This document shows positions 1-6,415 of a stretch of 16,413 nt of DNA, piece after piece. This DNA is from Acidobacteriota bacterium (GTDB taxonomy: Bacteria; Acidobacteriota; UBA6911; RPQK01; JADFOI01): NCBI GenBank assembly GCA_027295745.1, contig JAPUKI010000110.1, forward strand, positions 1-16,413, written 5' to 3'. Each line of letters begins with the position of its first letter. Position 1 is the stretch's first letter. Position numbers and translations under genes: made by a program. The notes beneath the pieces were generated by a model, which searched no databases, had not been told where the DNA came from, and saw only the letters and a program-made list of their open reading frames with translations.

Positions 1-984
1 GTAGTTGCTCGAGAAGATGTGCCTTCCCTCGTTTGCCAGGACAAAAAAGAGGTAGTCTACTTCCGCTGGATACAGCGCGGCATCAATGGATGCAAGTCCT
101 GGATTCGCAATAGGGCCGGCAGGTAAACCGGGGTAGAGATAGGTATTGTAAGGAGAGTCGAGTTTCAGGTCGCTCTGATTGATCACCCCGTCGAACGCCT
201 TCACCAGTTTGACTGCATAAATGACGGTTGGATCGCATTCCAGTTTGAGATTTTTCCGGAGCCGATTGTGGAAGACCGCAGAGATGAGCGAACGCTCATT
301 TGAGAGTCCCGTTTCCTTTTCAATCAAAGAGGCCAGGGTAATGACCTCACGGGTTGTGAAACCCAATTCTTCCGCTCGCTTTAATCGCTCTGGAGTCCAT
401 GCTTTGCGGAAATTGGCCACCATGACTTGCACAATTTCCTCCTCGCTTATGTCTCGAGTCAGAAAGTAGGTGTCCGGGAAGAGGTATCCCTCCAGGTTGT
501 TCTCAGCGCGAGGATCCCAGTCATCCATCAGGGTTGTACGCTGCATGGCTTCAAGAAACTGGTCGGTCGCTCCAAATCCTTCACCAGTAAATCGCTCGGC
601 AATCTCATGCATGTCCAGGCCTTCGGGGATGGTGACGCGGTAATGGTGGACCAAGCCTGCCTGTAATGTTTTTGTTACCGAGGGAAGATTCATAGGCTCC
701 TCAAACCGATATTCTCCAGCCTGCAGTATTAAGGGCCTGTAGGAAAACCGAGCGTACCATTCAAAGAGCAAGGAAGAGCGGACGATACCGTGAGATTCCA
801 GAGTTCCGGCAATTTGGGGAACCGTGGAACCCCGTTGGATGACAACCTGTTGATGAGCCCCCTCATAACCCCGGTAAGGTTGATAAATCTGGATCATTAA
901 CCACGCCAACAAGGAGACTGTGACGAGACTTGCCAGCACGGCCAAAAGAATCAGACCTCGTGAAGACTTGAGTCGTTCCATCAT
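1..984 (-). CDS. mltG: Endolytic murein transglycosylase MltG, 3' end missing at window edge
   Basis: MltG cleaves nascent peptidoglycan strands in the inner-membrane/periplasm region and is thought to terminate glycan elongation. The minus frame reads from ATG at 984 to the left edge without a stop (328 codons). Residues about 8-28 form one hydrophobic N-terminal membrane anchor. The family catalytic motif is present as ASLIEKETG, with the Glu matching the E. coli catalytic residue at codon 222 (complement of 319-321), followed by the conserved FHNRL. The visible end, HIFSSNY, aligns with the HxFSKT region near the family C-terminus, so probably only a dozen or so residues are missing. The start ATG overlaps the ruvX stop as ATGA (984-981); a second ATG follows immediately at 981-979. 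Pairing with ruvX is common across bacteria. No reading-frame damage is seen. Confidence 0.93.
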   Translation of the reverse strand, partial: MMERLKSSRGLILLAVLASLVTVSLLAWLMIQIYQPYRGYEGAHQQVVIQRGSTVPQIAGTLESHGIVRSSLLFEWYARFSYRPLILQAGEYRFEEPMNLPSVTKTLQAGLVHHYRVTIPEGLDMHEIAERFTGEGFGATDQFLEAMQRTTLMDDWDPRAENNLEGYLFPDTYFLTRDISEEEIVQVMVANFRKAWTPERLKRAEELGFTTREVITLASLIEKETGLSNERSLISAVFHNRLRKNLKLECDPTVIYAVKLVKAFDGVINQSDLKLDSPYNTYLYPGLPAGPIANPGLASIDAALYPAEVDYLFFVLANEGRHIFSSNY

Positions 985-1433
985 TGTGATTCCTCTAAAT
1001 ACCACTGTAGGATCACAGCTGCTGCAAATTCATTCCGCCTTTTGCGCCTCTCGGCAACGGCCAAACCCGCTTCTGCCATAAGCCGCTCTGCCTCCTTAGT
1101 CGAGAGGCGCTCCTCTGCCGGTTCTATGGGGATCTCCAAGGCTTGCTCCAAACGATTCACCAGAGGTTCGATAAGGTTGAGTGTAGTGCTGCGTTGGCCT
1201 CCCAGATGGCGAGGCATTCCCACCACAAGTCTTTCGATCTGCTGTTCTTCAATGAGCTGGCAGATTATCTCAGTATCCATGTCCAGATTGTCTCGAATCA
1301 GCGTCTTCAAGGGCCGGACGGTCACCTTCAAGGGATCCGTGACGGCAACGCCAATCGTCTTCGAACCGACATCCAAAGCCATCCATCGCTTCAACGAGGC
1401 ACCAAATCCATTATTTATCGCATTCTCTTGCAT
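981..1433 (-). CDS. ruvX: RuvX/YqgF family putative pre-16S rRNA nuclease
   Basis: YqgF/RuvX proteins have an RNase H-like fold and are implicated in 16S rRNA 5'-end maturation (some have been tested as Holliday-junction resolvases). The 150-residue product has the strand-1 motif ALDVGSKTIGVAVTD (Asp21) and VVGMPRHLGG around residues 70-79, both typical of the family. Two other acidic positions differ from the usual consensus: the DER-type motif reads EERLST (Glu107), and the final Asp in the C-terminal helix appears as Asn134 in NEFAAAVILQ. The start used is ATG 1433. An internal ATG at 1382 would begin right at the conserved core (MALDVGSK) and is a real alternative, because no good Shine-Dalgarno precedes 1433. 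Its stop overlaps the mltG start. Identity is firm; catalytic competence is uncertain. Confidence 0.92.
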   Translation of the reverse strand: MQENAINNGFGASLKRWMALDVGSKTIGVAVTDPLKVTVRPLKTLIRDNLDMDTEIICQLIEEQQIERLVVGMPRHLGGQRSTTLNLIEPLVNRLEQALEIPIEPAEERLSTKEAERLMAEAGLAVAERRKRRNEFAAAVILQWYLEESQ

Positions 1434-1467
1434 TGTTGCAGTAAAGTTCCTAAGCTATAATTATATC
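1433..1467 (+). promoter_or_regulatory. Sigma-70 type promoter for the S41 gene, overlapping a ruvX-side -10
   Basis: On the plus strand TTGTTG (1433-1438), a 17 nt spacer and a perfect TATAAT (1456-1461) would start transcription near 1468, giving a ~30 nt leader before ATG 1500. On the minus strand ATTATA at 1460-1465 reads as TATAAT, giving a -10 for ruvX-mltG that overlaps the plus one; its -35 region is poor. The two genes therefore probably share a 66 bp divergent control region. Promoter activity is inferred from sequence only. Confidence 0.5.
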
Positions 1468-1499
1468 GCGGCAGTGCCCCGATAGTTTAGAGGAAATCG

Positions 1500-2759
1500 A
1501 TGCTGAGTAAAGCTAAAGTCACGATGATTTTTCTTTCTGCGGTCTTTGTCGTCTATGGCATAGTCGGCGGAATGATGAACAGAGTTTCGGCGAAAGACAA
1601 TGCTTATCGAGGTCTTAGGATTTTCACGGACGTGCTCACCAAAGTCAGAGAGTCTTACGTTGAGGAACCGGACCTGGAGAAACTCATGCGAGGTGGCCTC
1701 CACGGAATGATGGAGGCATTGGACCCCTATTCGAGCTTCATTGATGGGGAGACATATGAGGAGATTCAGAGGTCAAGAGGTGAAATGACGGCCTCACCAG
1801 GAATCATCATCTCCAGACGTTATGGTTATGCCTATGTCGTTTCCGTTGTTTCAGGTAGTCCGGCAGCGAAAAGGGGCTTGCGTACAGGAGATCTCCTGGA
1901 GTCCATCGACGGTCGGGGGACGAGTCAAATGAGTCTGTGGGAGGCCCGGAGATTGTTGGTTGGCAGGGAAGGGAGTTCAGTAGACCTCCGTTTGATCCGA
2001 GCTCGTAGAAGCGTCCCTTTACAGATCGCATTGGTTCGTGAAGAGAAACACCTCCCCGAAATTTCCGCTCGTATTGTGGAGGATGGAATCGGATTCTTAT
2101 CACTTCCCCACTTCGAGGAAGGAGCTGCACAACTCGTTTCCTCAAAGCTGAAGATGCTGCAATCGTCTGGAATGGAAGGACTGCTGGTGGATGTGCGAGG
2201 AACAGCCCTGGGTGGTTTTGGAGAGGCTGTCAAGATCAGTGATTTTTTTCTTCCCAAAGGCAAGAGGATTCTGACTGTTAACAATCGTGATGGCGAAAAG
2301 ACAGAGTTTTTTTCCTTGACGGATCCGATCGTTTCGGATATTCGAATAGTCTTGTTGATTGACCGGGGGAGTAGCGGAGCAGCGGAAGTATTTGCTGCGG
2401 CTCTGGAGGATAATGAGATCGCTGTGACGGTCGGAGAAAGGACTGATGGTCGGGGTTCGATTCAAGAATTTATTTTCCTGGAAGATGGTGCAGTCCTGGA
2501 AATTCTAACAGGACTGTTCTATCGTGCCACAGGAACACCCATTCAGAGTAGAGATCTGAGCGAGTCGGGAATCTCCCCGGAGATTCGATCTCCCGATCAA
2601 GGTTTTGTGACGAACTTTTATTTTGAAAATACTGCTGACGAGACTGAACCAACTTATCGAGATGAGTTCTATCAGAGACTCAACAGTGCCATTCGTGAGC
2701 TGCAATTTGAGGAGGGACTCAAGCAGATCCGTAGTCAATTGTTGAGAGAGGCTGCCTAA
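1500..2759 (+). CDS. Membrane-anchored PDZ / S41-family (CtpA-like) protein lacking the catalytic Ser and Lys
   Basis: S41 C-terminal processing peptidases are periplasmic Ser-Lys proteases with a regulatory PDZ domain. This 419-residue protein has an N-terminal membrane segment (about residues 8-25), a helical region with the family motif ALDPYSSFID (about 75-84), a PDZ domain (about 98-170, with SPAAKRGLRTGD), and a C-terminal S41 core including GERTDGRGSIQ and a strand/GTPIQSRD stretch. Aligned to the family motif GSASASE, this protein reads GSSGAAE, so the nucleophile position is Gly293; the usual FGKG lysine, 25 residues later, is Arg318. The downstream Gln (Gln322) is kept. The frame is intact and the 25-residue spacing is exactly preserved, so this looks like a maintained pseudo-protease or divergent subfamily and not decay. 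ATG 1500 follows a purine-rich AGAGGAAA. It is followed by an HU gene 69 nt away. Fold assignment is firm; loss of activity is inferred. Confidence 0.85.
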   Translation: MLSKAKVTMIFLSAVFVVYGIVGGMMNRVSAKDNAYRGLRIFTDVLTKVRESYVEEPDLEKLMRGGLHGMMEALDPYSSFIDGETYEEIQRSRGEMTASPGIIISRRYGYAYVVSVVSGSPAAKRGLRTGDLLESIDGRGTSQMSLWEARRLLVGREGSSVDLRLIRARRSVPLQIALVREEKHLPEISARIVEDGIGFLSLPHFEEGAAQLVSSKLKMLQSSGMEGLLVDVRGTALGGFGEAVKISDFFLPKGKRILTVNNRDGEKTEFFSLTDPIVSDIRIVLLIDRGSSGAAEVFAAALEDNEIAVTVGERTDGRGSIQEFIFLEDGAVLEILTGLFYRATGTPIQSRDLSESGISPEIRSPDQGFVTNFYFENTADETEPTYRDEFYQRLNSAIRELQFEEGLKQIRSQLLREAA

Positions 2760-2816
2760 CACTCAGCTAATATTAGGGCACTAATCCATCAACTTAAACC
2801 TTAAATCAGTCAATCA

Positions 2817-2827
2817 AAAGGAGGAGA
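2817..2827 (+). promoter_or_regulatory. Strong Shine-Dalgarno for the HU gene
   Basis: AAAGGAGGAGA lies immediately upstream of ATG 2829. This is the closest match to the anti-Shine-Dalgarno complement that I noticed in the window and fits a highly expressed nucleoid protein; it also fixes the start. Confidence 0.7.
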
Positions 2828-2828
2828 G

Positions 2829-3098
2829 ATGAACAAAGGTCAGTTAATTGAGGCAATTGCTAAAGATGCGAACATCACGAAGACCCAGGCTGGGGGAGCA
2901 CTGGATGCTTTTGTGAAGAATGTGCAAGTGTCTCTTAAAAAAGGAGATAAAGTAACGATTGTGGGTTTTGGGACTTTCTCGGCCTCCAACCGAGCCGCCC
3001 GCATGGGCCGCAATCCCCAGACTGGACAACCGATCAGGATTCCGGCTAAGAGAGTTGCCAAGTTCTCAGCCGGCAAGTCTCTCAAAGCCGCGATCTAA
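2829..3098 (+). CDS. hup: HU-family DNA-binding protein
   Basis: HU proteins are small dimeric nucleoid proteins that bend and compact DNA with little sequence preference. The 89-residue product starts MNKGQLIEAIAKDANITK, has the diagnostic GFGTF-SASNRAARMGRNPQTG arm region and ends in the expected KFSAGKSLK helix; its length equals the usual ~90 residues. The start is set by a strong Shine-Dalgarno at 2817-2827. It sits alone between the S41-like gene and a non-coding stretch, so it may be monocistronic or follow by read-through. HU and IHF subunits are hard to separate by sequence, but nothing suggests an IHF subunit specifically. Confidence 0.95.
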   Translation: MNKGQLIEAIAKDANITKTQAGGALDAFVKNVQVSLKKGDKVTIVGFGTFSASNRAARMGRNPQTGQPIRIPAKRVAKFSAGKSLKAAI

Positions 3099-3325
3099 TA
3101 GATCTCATAGCTAGTGTCTCCTTGAATCGATTGTCGTTGTATCGCTGAGAGTGATTTTGTCCTTGTCGAGGAGGCGAGGAGAGTTCCTATCGGGAACTGG
3201 CAACTGACCAGAGACGTTGACCAGAAGCAAGCGGGTCCCAAATTTTCAGGGGGCGCCACAGGGCGGACAGCGTTTGCAACGAACTAGCCCGATTTTATGA
3301 CAGGAGACACCAGAAGTCGACAACA

Positions 3326-3386
3326 CACAACAGACAACGAGCAATCGACAGCAGCAATGCTTGTCCCTTGTGCGTTGTCTGTTGTG
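3326..3386. repeat. Perfect 14 bp inverted repeat with 33 nt loop
   Basis: CACAACAGACAACG at 3326-3339 is the exact reverse complement of CGTTGTCTGTTGTG at 3373-3386. The right arm overlaps the candidate -35 of the tRNA-Val promoter. The arms could form a cruciform/hairpin or be a protein-binding dyad; neither arm is followed by a T-run, so it is not a standard terminator. Confidence 0.7.
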
Positions 3387-3409
3387 GCTTATGTCAACCC
3401 ATTTATTAT
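3382..3409 (+). promoter_or_regulatory. Probable promoter of tRNA-Val (and possibly the thrS operon)
   Basis: TTGTGG (3382-3387), 16 nt spacer and TATTAT (3404-3409) predict a start near 3416, about 13 nt before the mature tRNA 5' end. A perfect 12 bp palindrome GAGTGATCACTC (3410-3421) covers the predicted start. This is the only promoter-like sequence I see ahead of the thrS-pheT block. Confidence 0.4.
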
Positions 3410-3428
3410 GAGTGATCACTCAGAGCGT

Positions 3429-3503
3429 AGGTGCGTAGCTCAGGGGGAGAGCACTTCCTTGACACGGAAGGGGTCAGCGGTTCAAATCCGCTCGCACCTA
3501 CCA
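3429..3503 (+). tRNA. tRNA-Val (anticodon GAC), CCA encoded
   Basis: A full cloverleaf folds: acceptor AGGTGCG (3429-3435) with CGCACCT (3493-3499); D stem GCTC/GAGC (3438-3441, 3449-3452); anticodon stem CTTCC/GGAAG (3454-3458, 3466-3470) with loop TTGACAC, anticodon GAC at 3461-3463; five-base variable loop; T stem AGCGG/CCGCT with loop TTCAAAT. Discriminator A at 3500 is followed by encoded CCA (3501-3503). The GAC anticodon decodes GUC (and GUU by wobble) valine codons. It lies only 23 nt upstream of the thrS start on the same strand. Confidence 0.96.
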
Positions 3504-3522
3504 TTTTGACTTTTGGTCAAGG
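3504..3522 (+). promoter_or_regulatory. Small hairpin in the tRNA-thrS junction covering the weak RBS
   Basis: TTGAC (3506-3510) pairs with GTCAA (3516-3520) around a TTTTG loop; G-U pairs could add T3504-T3505 with G3521-G3522. The AAGG ribosome-binding sequence of thrS falls in the 3' arm. It could modulate thrS initiation or tRNA 3' processing; a five-pair stem is short, so this is tentative. Confidence 0.3.
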
Positions 3523-3526
3523 CATT

Positions 3527-5344
3527 GTGTCAGAGCTGGAATTAAGGACCATCCGCAGAGATGGCAAGACTTTTGAGGTGACGGATTCCGAGGAGGCTCT
3601 GGAAATTCTACGCCATTCGACCTCTCATCTCATGGCGCTGGCCGTCACCCAGCTCTACCCGGACGTGCACTTGGGTATCGGGCCTGCGACCAATGAAGGC
3701 TTTTACTATGACTTTCAGACTCCTCACCGGTTGACTGAAGAAGATTTGGAAGAGATCGAGAAGAGAATGCTGGAGATCAGGAATCAGGATCTGCGTTTTG
3801 AGCCTTCCATTGTCAATAAAGAGGAAGTGCTAAAACTCTTTCAGCATGAAGGAGAAATTCTCAAGACCGAACTGATAGAGGAGCGAGACGGGGAAGTGCT
3901 CTCTTGTTACAAGTTGGGCGAGCTGGTTGATTTTTGCAAGGGTCCACATGTGTTCTCTACCTCCCAAATTGGTGTGTTCAAGCTGTTGTCTGTGGCCGGA
4001 TCTTATTGGAAAGGGGATGAACAGCGCACACAACTGCAGCGAATTTACGGTACCGCTTTCTTCGAAGAGACGGCACTACATGAGTACCTGGCCAAATTAG
4101 AGGAGGCTCTCAAGCGTGATCATCGTCGAGTTGGGAAACAACTGGACCTTTTCAGTTTTCAGGAGAAAGTGGCTCCCGGTTTGGTTTTCTGGCATCCCAA
4201 AGGAGCGAAGGTCAGAGAACTGATTGAGGATTTTTTGCGTCTCCAGCTGACCAGACGAGGGTATCAGTTCGTATACACACCTCATATTGCCAAGAGTGAC
4301 CTCTGGAAGACTTCGGGGCATTACGAATACTTCAAAAAGAACATGTACATCTTGCCTGTGGATGAGGAAGAGTACGTGCTGAAGCCCATGAACTGTCCTG
4401 GGCATATCCTGATTTATCAGTCCACCAAGCGAAGTTATCGTGAATTGCCTGTGCGGTTTGCAGAGTTCGGAACGGTCTATCGGCATGAAAAATCAGGGAC
4501 TCTTCACGGCATGTTACGGGTCCGTGGTTTTACCCAGGATGACGCCCACATCTTCTGCCGTCCGGATCAGGTCTTGGATGAAGTGACACAGACTCTCGAT
4601 CTGGCTGAATACATTCTGGAAAGCTTTGGCTTCGATCGTTTTGAAGTGACCTTGTCGGTTCGTGATTCCGCTCACCGGGAGCACTATGCAGGAAAGAGCG
4701 ACGACTGGGAGAAAGCCGAAGCTGTTTTGGTTCAAGCACTGGAAAACAAGGGATGGCCCTATAAGCGAAGTGAAGGTGAAGCTGTCTTTTACGGCCCAAA
4801 GATCGATGTGGAGGTTTTGGATGTGCTGGGACGACCCTGGCAGTTGAGCACTTTTCAGTTCGATTTCAGTTTGCCGGAGCGTTTCAAGGTGACCTATGTG
4901 GGAGCTGATTCCAGGGATCACCTTGTGATCATGATTCACCGAGCTCTGTTGGGATCTCTCGAGCGCTTCATGGGAATTCTGATTGAGCACTATGGGGGAG
5001 CTTTTCCCCTCTGGCTGGCCCCAGTTCAGGCACTCATCATCCCGATCAGCGAAAAGCATCATGAGTATGCTCTTCAGATTGAAAAGGAGCTTCAGGAAGC
5101 AGAGAGGGGAGCCCTTCGAGTGGAAACAGACCTCAGGAATGAGAAGCTGGGATACAAGATTCGGGGAGGGCAGGTGCAGAAAGTCCCGTATATGCTGATT
5201 GTAGGGGAAAAAGAAGCGGCAGCCCACACGGTGGCCGTTCGCAATCGCTTCCAGGGCGAGCAGGGGACTATGAAGGTTGAGGATCTTGCAAACCTGATCC
5301 ATGATCTTGTTGATAAGAAAGTAGTGGAGGAAACGAATCAATAG
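3527..5344 (+). CDS. thrS: Threonyl-tRNA synthetase lacking the N-terminal TGS domain
   Basis: Class II synthetase charging tRNA-Thr. From GTG 3527 the product is 605 residues against ~640 in E. coli. The editing domain is present with RHSTSH (His30, His34) and FCKGPH (Cys137, His141). The catalytic core has the zinc ligands Cys290 (KPMNCPGH), His341 (DDAHIFC) and His471 (MIHRA), motif 2 YRHEKSG, and a C-terminal anticodon-binding domain (WLAPVQ onward). The first editing histidine is at residue 30 instead of ~73, so the ~60-residue TGS domain is absent. Opening the frame further upstream would run into the tRNA-Val gene, so GTG 3527 is chosen; a weak AAGG (3519-3522) precedes it and lies in a small hairpin. 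Its stop overlaps the apparent infC start by 8 nt. Confidence 0.95.
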   Translation: MSELELRTIRRDGKTFEVTDSEEALEILRHSTSHLMALAVTQLYPDVHLGIGPATNEGFYYDFQTPHRLTEEDLEEIEKRMLEIRNQDLRFEPSIVNKEEVLKLFQHEGEILKTELIEERDGEVLSCYKLGELVDFCKGPHVFSTSQIGVFKLLSVAGSYWKGDEQRTQLQRIYGTAFFEETALHEYLAKLEEALKRDHRRVGKQLDLFSFQEKVAPGLVFWHPKGAKVRELIEDFLRLQLTRRGYQFVYTPHIAKSDLWKTSGHYEYFKKNMYILPVDEEEYVLKPMNCPGHILIYQSTKRSYRELPVRFAEFGTVYRHEKSGTLHGMLRVRGFTQDDAHIFCRPDQVLDEVTQTLDLAEYILESFGFDRFEVTLSVRDSAHREHYAGKSDDWEKAEAVLVQALENKGWPYKRSEGEAVFYGPKIDVEVLDVLGRPWQLSTFQFDFSLPERFKVTYVGADSRDHLVIMIHRALLGSLERFMGILIEHYGGAFPLWLAPVQALIIPISEKHHEYALQIEKELQEAERGALRVETDLRNEKLGYKIRGGQVQKVPYMLIVGEKEAAAHTVAVRNRFQGEQGTMKVEDLANLIHDLVDKKVVEETNQ

Positions 5345-5891
5345 AACTCGTATTAATCATCAGATAAGATCCCGTGAACTTCGGGTGATTGACGAGGATG
5401 GGAGCCAATTGGGAGTTATGACTCCTGGGCAGGCACTCCAGTTGGCGGAAGAAAGAGGGCTTGATTTGGTGGAAGTTGCACCAACGGCCAATCCGCCTGT
5501 TTGCCGAATCATTGATTATGGAAAGTACCGCTATGAGCAGAGCAAGAGGGCCCAAGAGGCAAAGAGGCATCAAAAGACGGTCCAGGTCAAAGAGGTCAAG
5601 TTTCGGCCCAAAATCGACGAGCATGATTTCAACTTCAAAAAGAATCATATTCTCCGGTTTCTGAAAGAGGAACACAAGGTCAAGGCCACGGTGATGTTCC
5701 GGGGCCGGGAAGTCACGCATGCCGAAATTGGGGAACAGATATTACGACGTTTGGTGGATGAGCTCGACGAGTTTGCTGCTATGGAAAGAGCGCCCAAGCT
5801 GGAGGGACATACCATGACAATGATTCTGAGTCCCAAGAAGGGAGTGCACCGTGAAACTAAGGACGAAAAGAGCAGCAGCAAAACGCTTTAA
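5337..5891 (+). CDS. infC: Translation initiation factor IF-3, apparent ATC start
   Basis: IF3 binds the 30S subunit, blocks premature 50S joining and discriminates against non-canonical start codons. The product (184 residues from ATC 5337) has the N-domain INHQIRSRELRVIDEDG, the linker rich in Lys/Arg (YGKYRYEQSKRAQEAKR) and the C-domain VKEVKFRPKIDEHDF and VMFRGREVTH. The first conventional start (GTG 5385) would delete the conserved N-terminal segment. In frame upstream, ATC 5337 follows GGAGG (5326-5330) with ideal spacing and opens at the length expected of the family; ATT 5352 is a second option without a good RBS. infC starts ATT in E. coli and an ATC start has been reported in Myxococcus, which supports an autoregulated rare start. 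The gene overlaps thrS by 8 nt and rpmI by 41 nt. Confidence 0.93.
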   Translation: MNRTRINHQIRSRELRVIDEDGSQLGVMTPGQALQLAEERGLDLVEVAPTANPPVCRIIDYGKYRYEQSKRAQEAKRHQKTVQVKEVKFRPKIDEHDFNFKKNHILRFLKEEHKVKATVMFRGREVTHAEIGEQILRRLVDELDEFAAMERAPKLEGHTMTMILSPKKGVHRETKDEKSSSKTL

Positions 5892-6045
5892 GTTGACTGG
5901 AACCGGGAAGATCAAGAGAGGGCACAGCCATCGCAGTCATATTCTGACCAAGAAGTCTTCGAAGCGAAAAAGGGGTTTGAGAAAATCGGCAACGGTGAGT
6001 AAGTCTGACGAAAAACGTGTCAAGATGATGCTGAAACTGAGGTAG
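5851..6045 (+). CDS. rpmI: 50S ribosomal protein L35
   Basis: The 64-residue, strongly basic product shows the L35 pattern TKRAAAKRFKLTGTGKIKRG, SHILTKKSSKRKRGLRKS and a final KRVKMML. The start is GTG 5851 with GGAG at 5841-5844 (6 nt spacing). The start codon lies inside the 3' end of infC, so the two genes overlap by 41 nt in different frames, which suggests translational coupling with IF3. The usual MPK opening is shortened to VKLRTK (Met by initiation), within normal variation. Confidence 0.95.
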   Translation: MKLRTKRAAAKRFKLTGTGKIKRGHSHRSHILTKKSSKRKRGLRKSATVSKSDEKRVKMMLKLR

Positions 6046-6055
6046 ATTTTAGATT

Positions 6056-6415
6056 ATGGGCCGAGTTAGACGTGGAACGAAAAGGCTTCGACGCCGAAAG
6101 AAGATTTTAAGGCAGGCCAAGGGCTACTGGGGAACCAAGAGCAAACTGCATAAGGCTGCCAAACAGCAGATCATTAAGTCGCTGAACTATGCCTACCGGG
6201 ACCGGAGGCAGAAGAAGAGACGCTTTCGGCGGCTATGGATTATTCGCATTGCAGCTGCGGCTAGACAACATGGCTGCTCTTACAGTCAATTCATCCACGG
6301 TCTCAATAAGGCTGGTATAAATCTCAACAGAAAGGTGCTGGCGGATTTGGCGGTTCGTGACGAAAAAGCATTTGAGGAAATTATGCGGACAGCCAAAGAG
6401 GCGCTTGCCGATTAG
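6056..6415 (+). CDS. rplT: 50S ribosomal protein L20
   Basis: L20 is an early 50S assembly protein binding 23S rRNA; in several bacteria it represses its own operon. The 119-residue product has the basic N-terminal extension RVRRGTKRLRRRKKILRQAKGYWG and the globular C-domain SQFIHGLNKAGINLNRKVLADLA, matching the family in length. A GAGG at 6039-6042 precedes ATG 6056 at a longish 13 nt, overlapping the L35 stop, so coupling is likely. It abuts pheS: its TAG shares one base with the pheS GTG (6415). Confidence 0.96.
   Translation: MGRVRRGTKRLRRRKKILRQAKGYWGTKSKLHKAAKQQIIKSLNYAYRDRRQKKRRFRRLWIIRIAAAARQHGCSYSQFIHGLNKAGINLNRKVLADLAVRDEKAFEEIMRTAKEALAD

Larger units (their letters stand above)
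3099..3428. other. Non-coding stretch between HU gene and tRNA-Val
   Basis: About 330 bp without a credible gene. It holds a short hairpin (AGTTCC at 3182-3187 with GGAACT at 3193-3198), the 11-mer GAACTAGCCCG at 3281-3291 that also occurs at the uvrA end of the long palindromic element on the other strand, a 14 bp perfect inverted repeat (3326-3339 with 3373-3386), a probable tRNA promoter and a 12 bp palindrome (3410-3421). No convincing intrinsic terminator with a T-run is visible after the HU gene. Confidence 0.6.

Noticed and set aside
3297..3509. Seventy-residue plus-strand ORF before thrS
   Set aside because: Overlaps the inverted repeat, promoter and most of tRNA-Val; no family resemblance.
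3431..3526. Upstream extension of thrS to an ATG-like start at 3431
   Set aside because: It would translate the tRNA-Val gene; GTG 3527 gives a sensible N-terminus.
3300..3526. T-box leader ahead of thrS
   Set aside because: No T-box consensus or specifier stem; the space is occupied by a complete tRNA-Val with its own promoter.
4514..5341. Minus-strand 275-residue open frame
   Set aside because: Antisense shadow of thrS, whose plus frame is unambiguous.
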